From an uncultured Actinomycetes bacterium (GTDB taxonomy: Bacteria; Actinomycetota; Actinomycetes; Nanopelagicales; Nanopelagicaceae), in the NCBI GenBank assembly GCA_903822245.1, contig CAIJOE010000142.1, forward strand, positions 1 to 24,547: 24,547 bases of DNA, read 5' to 3'. The notes under the pieces were generated by a model. It ran no database searches and was not told where the DNA came from. It saw only the letters and a program-made list of their open reading frames with translations. The position numbers were made by a program, and so were the translations under genes. Below, one piece after another: positions 22,257 to 24,547 of this stretch (positions within the stretch are counted from its first letter, which is position 1; each line of letters opens with the position of its first letter).

Positions 22257-23115
22257 TCTGTGGTCTGCGGCTGGCAAAATAGGAGCCAATTAAAACAAGT
22301 GGTAGCCCCAGTGCGATACCAAGAGTTAATGGTTCACCTAGAAGAATTACTCCTAAAAGTATTGCAAATGCAGTATTTAGATATGTAACTAAAGAGCCTC
22401 GAGCCGGCCCGATCTCTTTGATTAGGATGAAAAAGAGAATAAAGGCCATAGCCGTTGGGAACAATCCAAGTGCGGTAACAGATGCCAAAACTTTAGCTGA
22501 TGGCATTGTTGCTGGGTGATTTGCAATAACAAAAGGTAGGTAGACCAGGGCCGTAATAACCATTGCAACACCATTGATTGAAATGCCATCAACATGTGGA
22601 ATCTTCTTTTGTACTCTAATTACGGCATATGCGTAGAGAGAGGACGCAAACAAAATCATGGCAATAGCTACAAAGCTATTGTTTCCGGTGACACTTTCGA
22701 TTCCAACTACTAAAACAATTCCAATAAAACCAATTAACATCCCCAATAGTCGCTTGTGTTGCCAGACTGTCTTATCGCCATTTAGGGATGCCAAGATTGT
22801 TGACCAAATTGGAACCGTTGCTACAAGGAGCCCAGCTAAGCCAGATGTGATCTTCTGCTCGGCAGCAGTGATCAGAATCCAGGGTCCAACCATTTCGGCC
22901 AGTGCATATGGAAATACATGGCGCATATTACTTAGTGCGCCCTTAAGTGAGCCGCGGTGGATAGCAATTGGAATCAAAATCAGGGATCCAATTACAACTC
23001 GGGAAAAGACTATCGTCGGGGCTGAAAGCTCCTCAACGGCAACTTTGATTAAAAGATATGGGATTCCCCAAAGTAGGCCGACGGTGAAAAATAGAATCCA
23101 ACCGCGTCGTGACAT
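22243..23115 (-). CDS. EamA-family transporter (drug/metabolite transporter superfamily)
   Basis: A 290-residue membrane protein made of two EamA repeats, about ten transmembrane segments. The first repeat opens with FFTVGLLWGIPYLLIKVAVEE, a typical EamA start. The second repeat ends in YLNTAFAILLGVILLGEPLT, the conserved hairpin with a glutamate after LLG. Such proteins export amino acids or other small metabolites, or take up sugars or nucleosides; the substrate is unknown. It starts nine bp after the esterase stop, has no clear ribosome site, and probably belongs to the xylulokinase-esterase transcript. Confidence 0.88.
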   Translation of the reverse strand: MSRRGWILFFTVGLLWGIPYLLIKVAVEELSAPTIVFSRVVIGSLILIPIAIHRGSLKGALSNMRHVFPYALAEMVGPWILITAAEQKITSGLAGLLVATVPIWSTILASLNGDKTVWQHKRLLGMLIGFIGIVLVVGIESVTGNNSFVAIAMILFASSLYAYAVIRVQKKIPHVDGISINGVAMVITALVYLPFVIANHPATMPSAKVLASVTALGLFPTAMAFILFFILIKEIGPARGSLVTYLNTAFAILLGVILLGEPLTLGIALGLPLVLIGSYFASRRPQTTSL

Positions 23116-23124
23116 GTGGAAAGG

Positions 23125-24057
23125 CTAGCGCATCAAGAGAGCATTAATTTCATCGCATAGGTCTTGATGCAATTCTTCTGCCGCGGGGGTGACTCCGGCC
23201 ATCGAGAAAAAGCCATGGATAAGCCCTTCATACTCCCGATAAATCACCTGTACTCCTGATTTCTTAAGAAGTTGTGCATAGATGTAGCCATCATCTAATA
23301 ACAAATCAAACTCAGCAGTCGTGATTATCGCTGGAGCAAGCCCTGAGAAATCCTTTGCAGCAACTGGAACGGCGTAATGATTCTTGATATCTGATTTTTT
23401 GGAGAGGTATTGATCCCAAAACCATTTCATGGCCTTGGTCGTCAAGCCATAATCCGTGCCATTTGTTTTTGCAGATTCAAATGCCAGCGCATTGTCATTA
23501 CATGGATAGATCAAAACTTGAAACGCCAGCTTTACATCCCCGGTATCCCGAGCCTTGAGTGCAACTGCTGATGCCAGGTTTCCTCCAGCGCTATCACCGC
23601 CCACTCCGATTTGATTTGGATCGATTCCAAGCTTCTCTGCATTTTTTTGAACCCATAGAAGCGTTGCATAGCAATCATCAAATGGAATTGGAAATGGGTG
23701 TTCTGGGGCCTTTTGATAATTCACCGCGATCACAATGAACTGTCCTTTATTTGCAAGGGAGCGCATTGCTTGTTCATATATATCTAGCGAATTTAGAACC
23801 CAACCACCGCCGGTATAGAAAACAACTACCGGCAGAGGGGAGTGCCAATGTGGACGATAAATTCGAATTGCTAAGTCCGCAGTTGGTCCCGGGATAAATC
23901 TATTTTCAACAGCATAGATTTCCTCTGGTATGCCTGATTGAGCTGGCCGTCCTTCAAGATTTGCACGGATTTCTGCTACAGGTGCTTGCCACACTTCAGG
24001 CAGACCACTTGTGGCGCGAGTTTCAAGAAAAGAGATGATCTCTGGGCGAAGAGGCAT
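23125..24057 (-). CDS. Alpha/beta hydrolase of the hormone-sensitive-lipase (HSL) family
   Basis: An esterase-like enzyme, probably cytoplasmic, with 310 residues from the ATG at 24057. The catalytic triad is S156 in GVGGDSAGGN, D251 in TAEFDLLLDDG and H281 in LIHGFFSMAG. The oxyanion-hole motif reads TGGGW (82-86) where the HSL family normally has HGGGW/F. The VNYQKAPEHPFP segment (112-123) is typical. Start choice: ATG 24057 has AAGGA eight bases upstream and shares its A with the xylulokinase stop (TAATG), implying coupled translation; ATG 24066 is in frame but has no properly spaced site. The substrate is unknown; short acyl esters are usual for the family. Confidence 0.87.
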   Translation of the reverse strand: MPLRPEIISFLETRATSGLPEVWQAPVAEIRANLEGRPAQSGIPEEIYAVENRFIPGPTADLAIRIYRPHWHSPLPVVVFYTGGGWVLNSLDIYEQAMRSLANKGQFIVIAVNYQKAPEHPFPIPFDDCYATLLWVQKNAEKLGIDPNQIGVGGDSAGGNLASAVALKARDTGDVKLAFQVLIYPCNDNALAFESAKTNGTDYGLTTKAMKWFWDQYLSKKSDIKNHYAVPVAAKDFSGLAPAIITTAEFDLLLDDGYIYAQLLKKSGVQVIYREYEGLIHGFFSMAGVTPAAEELHQDLCDEINALLMR

Positions 24058-24547
24058 TATTTCCATCCTTCAGTTTGGTCGCGTAGTTTTCGATAATTTA
24101 CTAAAACTTCTGGAGTCGGTATGGATTTAATGCTCTCCACATTACCAAGATCCCAAATAGGGGCAGCTTGTGTTCCTAGCAAAATCCACGCAGCCTGTTT
24201 TGCCGCGCCGATGGCTACATACTCACCTGGTGGTGGAATTAAAACTTCTCTACCAAATAATGCAGAGGCAATCTGTCCAACAGCTCTATTTTTAGCAGCG
24301 CCCCCAACTAAAAGAATTCTTTTTACTTCAACACCGAGATGTTCAAGTGAGGCAACCGCGTCGGCCATGCCACAGAGCATTCCTTCAATCATTGCTCGGG
24401 CATAATCTGCGCGATTTGTGTTTGCTAAGTTCAAGCCGGAGAGAACTCCGGTTGCATCTGGACGATTAGGAGTTCGTTCACCCTCGAAATAAGGAAGGAG
24501 AGTTAAACCATTTGCACCAGGCTTAGCCGTCAGGGCAAGTTCACCGA
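24057..24547 (-). CDS. xylB: Xylulokinase/FGGY-family carbohydrate kinase, C-terminal part (cut by the window edge)
   Basis: The last 163 codons of an FGGY kinase; the frame stays open to the right edge and the N-terminal ATP-domain half lies outside. Recognisable features are LPYFEGERTPNRPD, characteristic of xylulokinase and part of the sugar-binding region, then the C-terminal ATPase domain with LVGGAAKNRAVGQIASALFGREV (adenine-binding loop) and PPPGEYVAIGAAKQAAWIL. Xylulokinase phosphorylates D-xylulose for the pentose phosphate pathway. Because the window ends, ribulokinase or another FGGY activity cannot be fully excluded. The stop overlaps the start of the esterase gene by one base. 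Confidence 0.88.
   Translation of the reverse strand, partial: GELALTAKPGANGLTLLPYFEGERTPNRPDATGVLSGLNLANTNRADYARAMIEGMLCGMADAVASLEHLGVEVKRILLVGGAAKNRAVGQIASALFGREVLIPPPGEYVAIGAAKQAAWILLGTQAAPIWDLGNVESIKSIPTPEVLVNYRKLRDQTEGWK

Noticed and set aside
22658..23128. 156-codon plus-strand frame opposite the EamA gene
   Set aside because: It is a shadow of a membrane-protein gene and has no motif, start signal or partner genes.

Overview
This 24.5 kb window looks like a chromosomal segment of a low-GC, streamlined actinobacterium. The freshwater acI group (Nanopelagicales, for example Planktophila) is my best guess, from overall character and not from a database match. The actinobacterial markers are a HrdB/SigA-type sigma factor with a Lys/Ala-rich N-terminus, a DUF7455 zinc-ribbon protein, the division protein SepH, actinobacterial-type ParE and ParC, a SAM-IV riboswitch before metY-metX, and an rplS-lepB-rnhB...dprA order like that of mycobacteria. 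Base composition is moderate and many codons end in A or T. Genes are packed tightly, often overlapping or separated by fewer than 30 bases. I see no rRNA, tRNA, CRISPR array, insertion sequence, phage gene or integrase.

Layout. (1) Positions 94-2215, minus strand: an MFS exporter and panB (pantothenate/CoA), divergent from nadE (2284-3984, NAD synthesis). (2) 4011-6657: a promoter, SAM-IV riboswitch, metY and metX, which form a methionine (homocysteine) unit repressed by SAM. (3) 6715-8831: primary sigma factor sigA, a 61-residue CDGSH iron-sulfur protein, and the convergent DUF7455 gene. (4) 9052-12640: convergent parE and parC (topoisomerase IV); ParC ends at the domain boundary and has no C-terminal beta-pinwheel. 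(5) 12670-14455: psuG-psuK (pseudouridine catabolism), divergent from an alkaline-phosphatase-superfamily enzyme. (6) 15626-18411: a membrane acyltransferase translationally coupled to sepH, divergent from an inositol monophosphatase. (7) 18469-22256: rplS-lepB-rnhB, then dprA-era. (8) 22243-24547, minus strand: xylulokinase (cut by the window edge), an HSL-type esterase and an EamA permease, probably one operon.

Most of the window is informational and core biosynthetic. No unambiguous new system is present. The most notable signals are the ParC truncation, the riboswitch with a candidate translational switch, a set of start codons that appear leaderless with a -10-like hexamer 5-7 bases upstream, the palindromes between the DUF7455 gene and parE, a tandem 11-bp repeat in the sigA leader, and the sepH-acyltransferase overlap. 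No gene-free stretch exceeds 300 bases; the longest are 3985-4222 (promoter plus riboswitch) and 8832-9051 (palindromes, candidate promoter).
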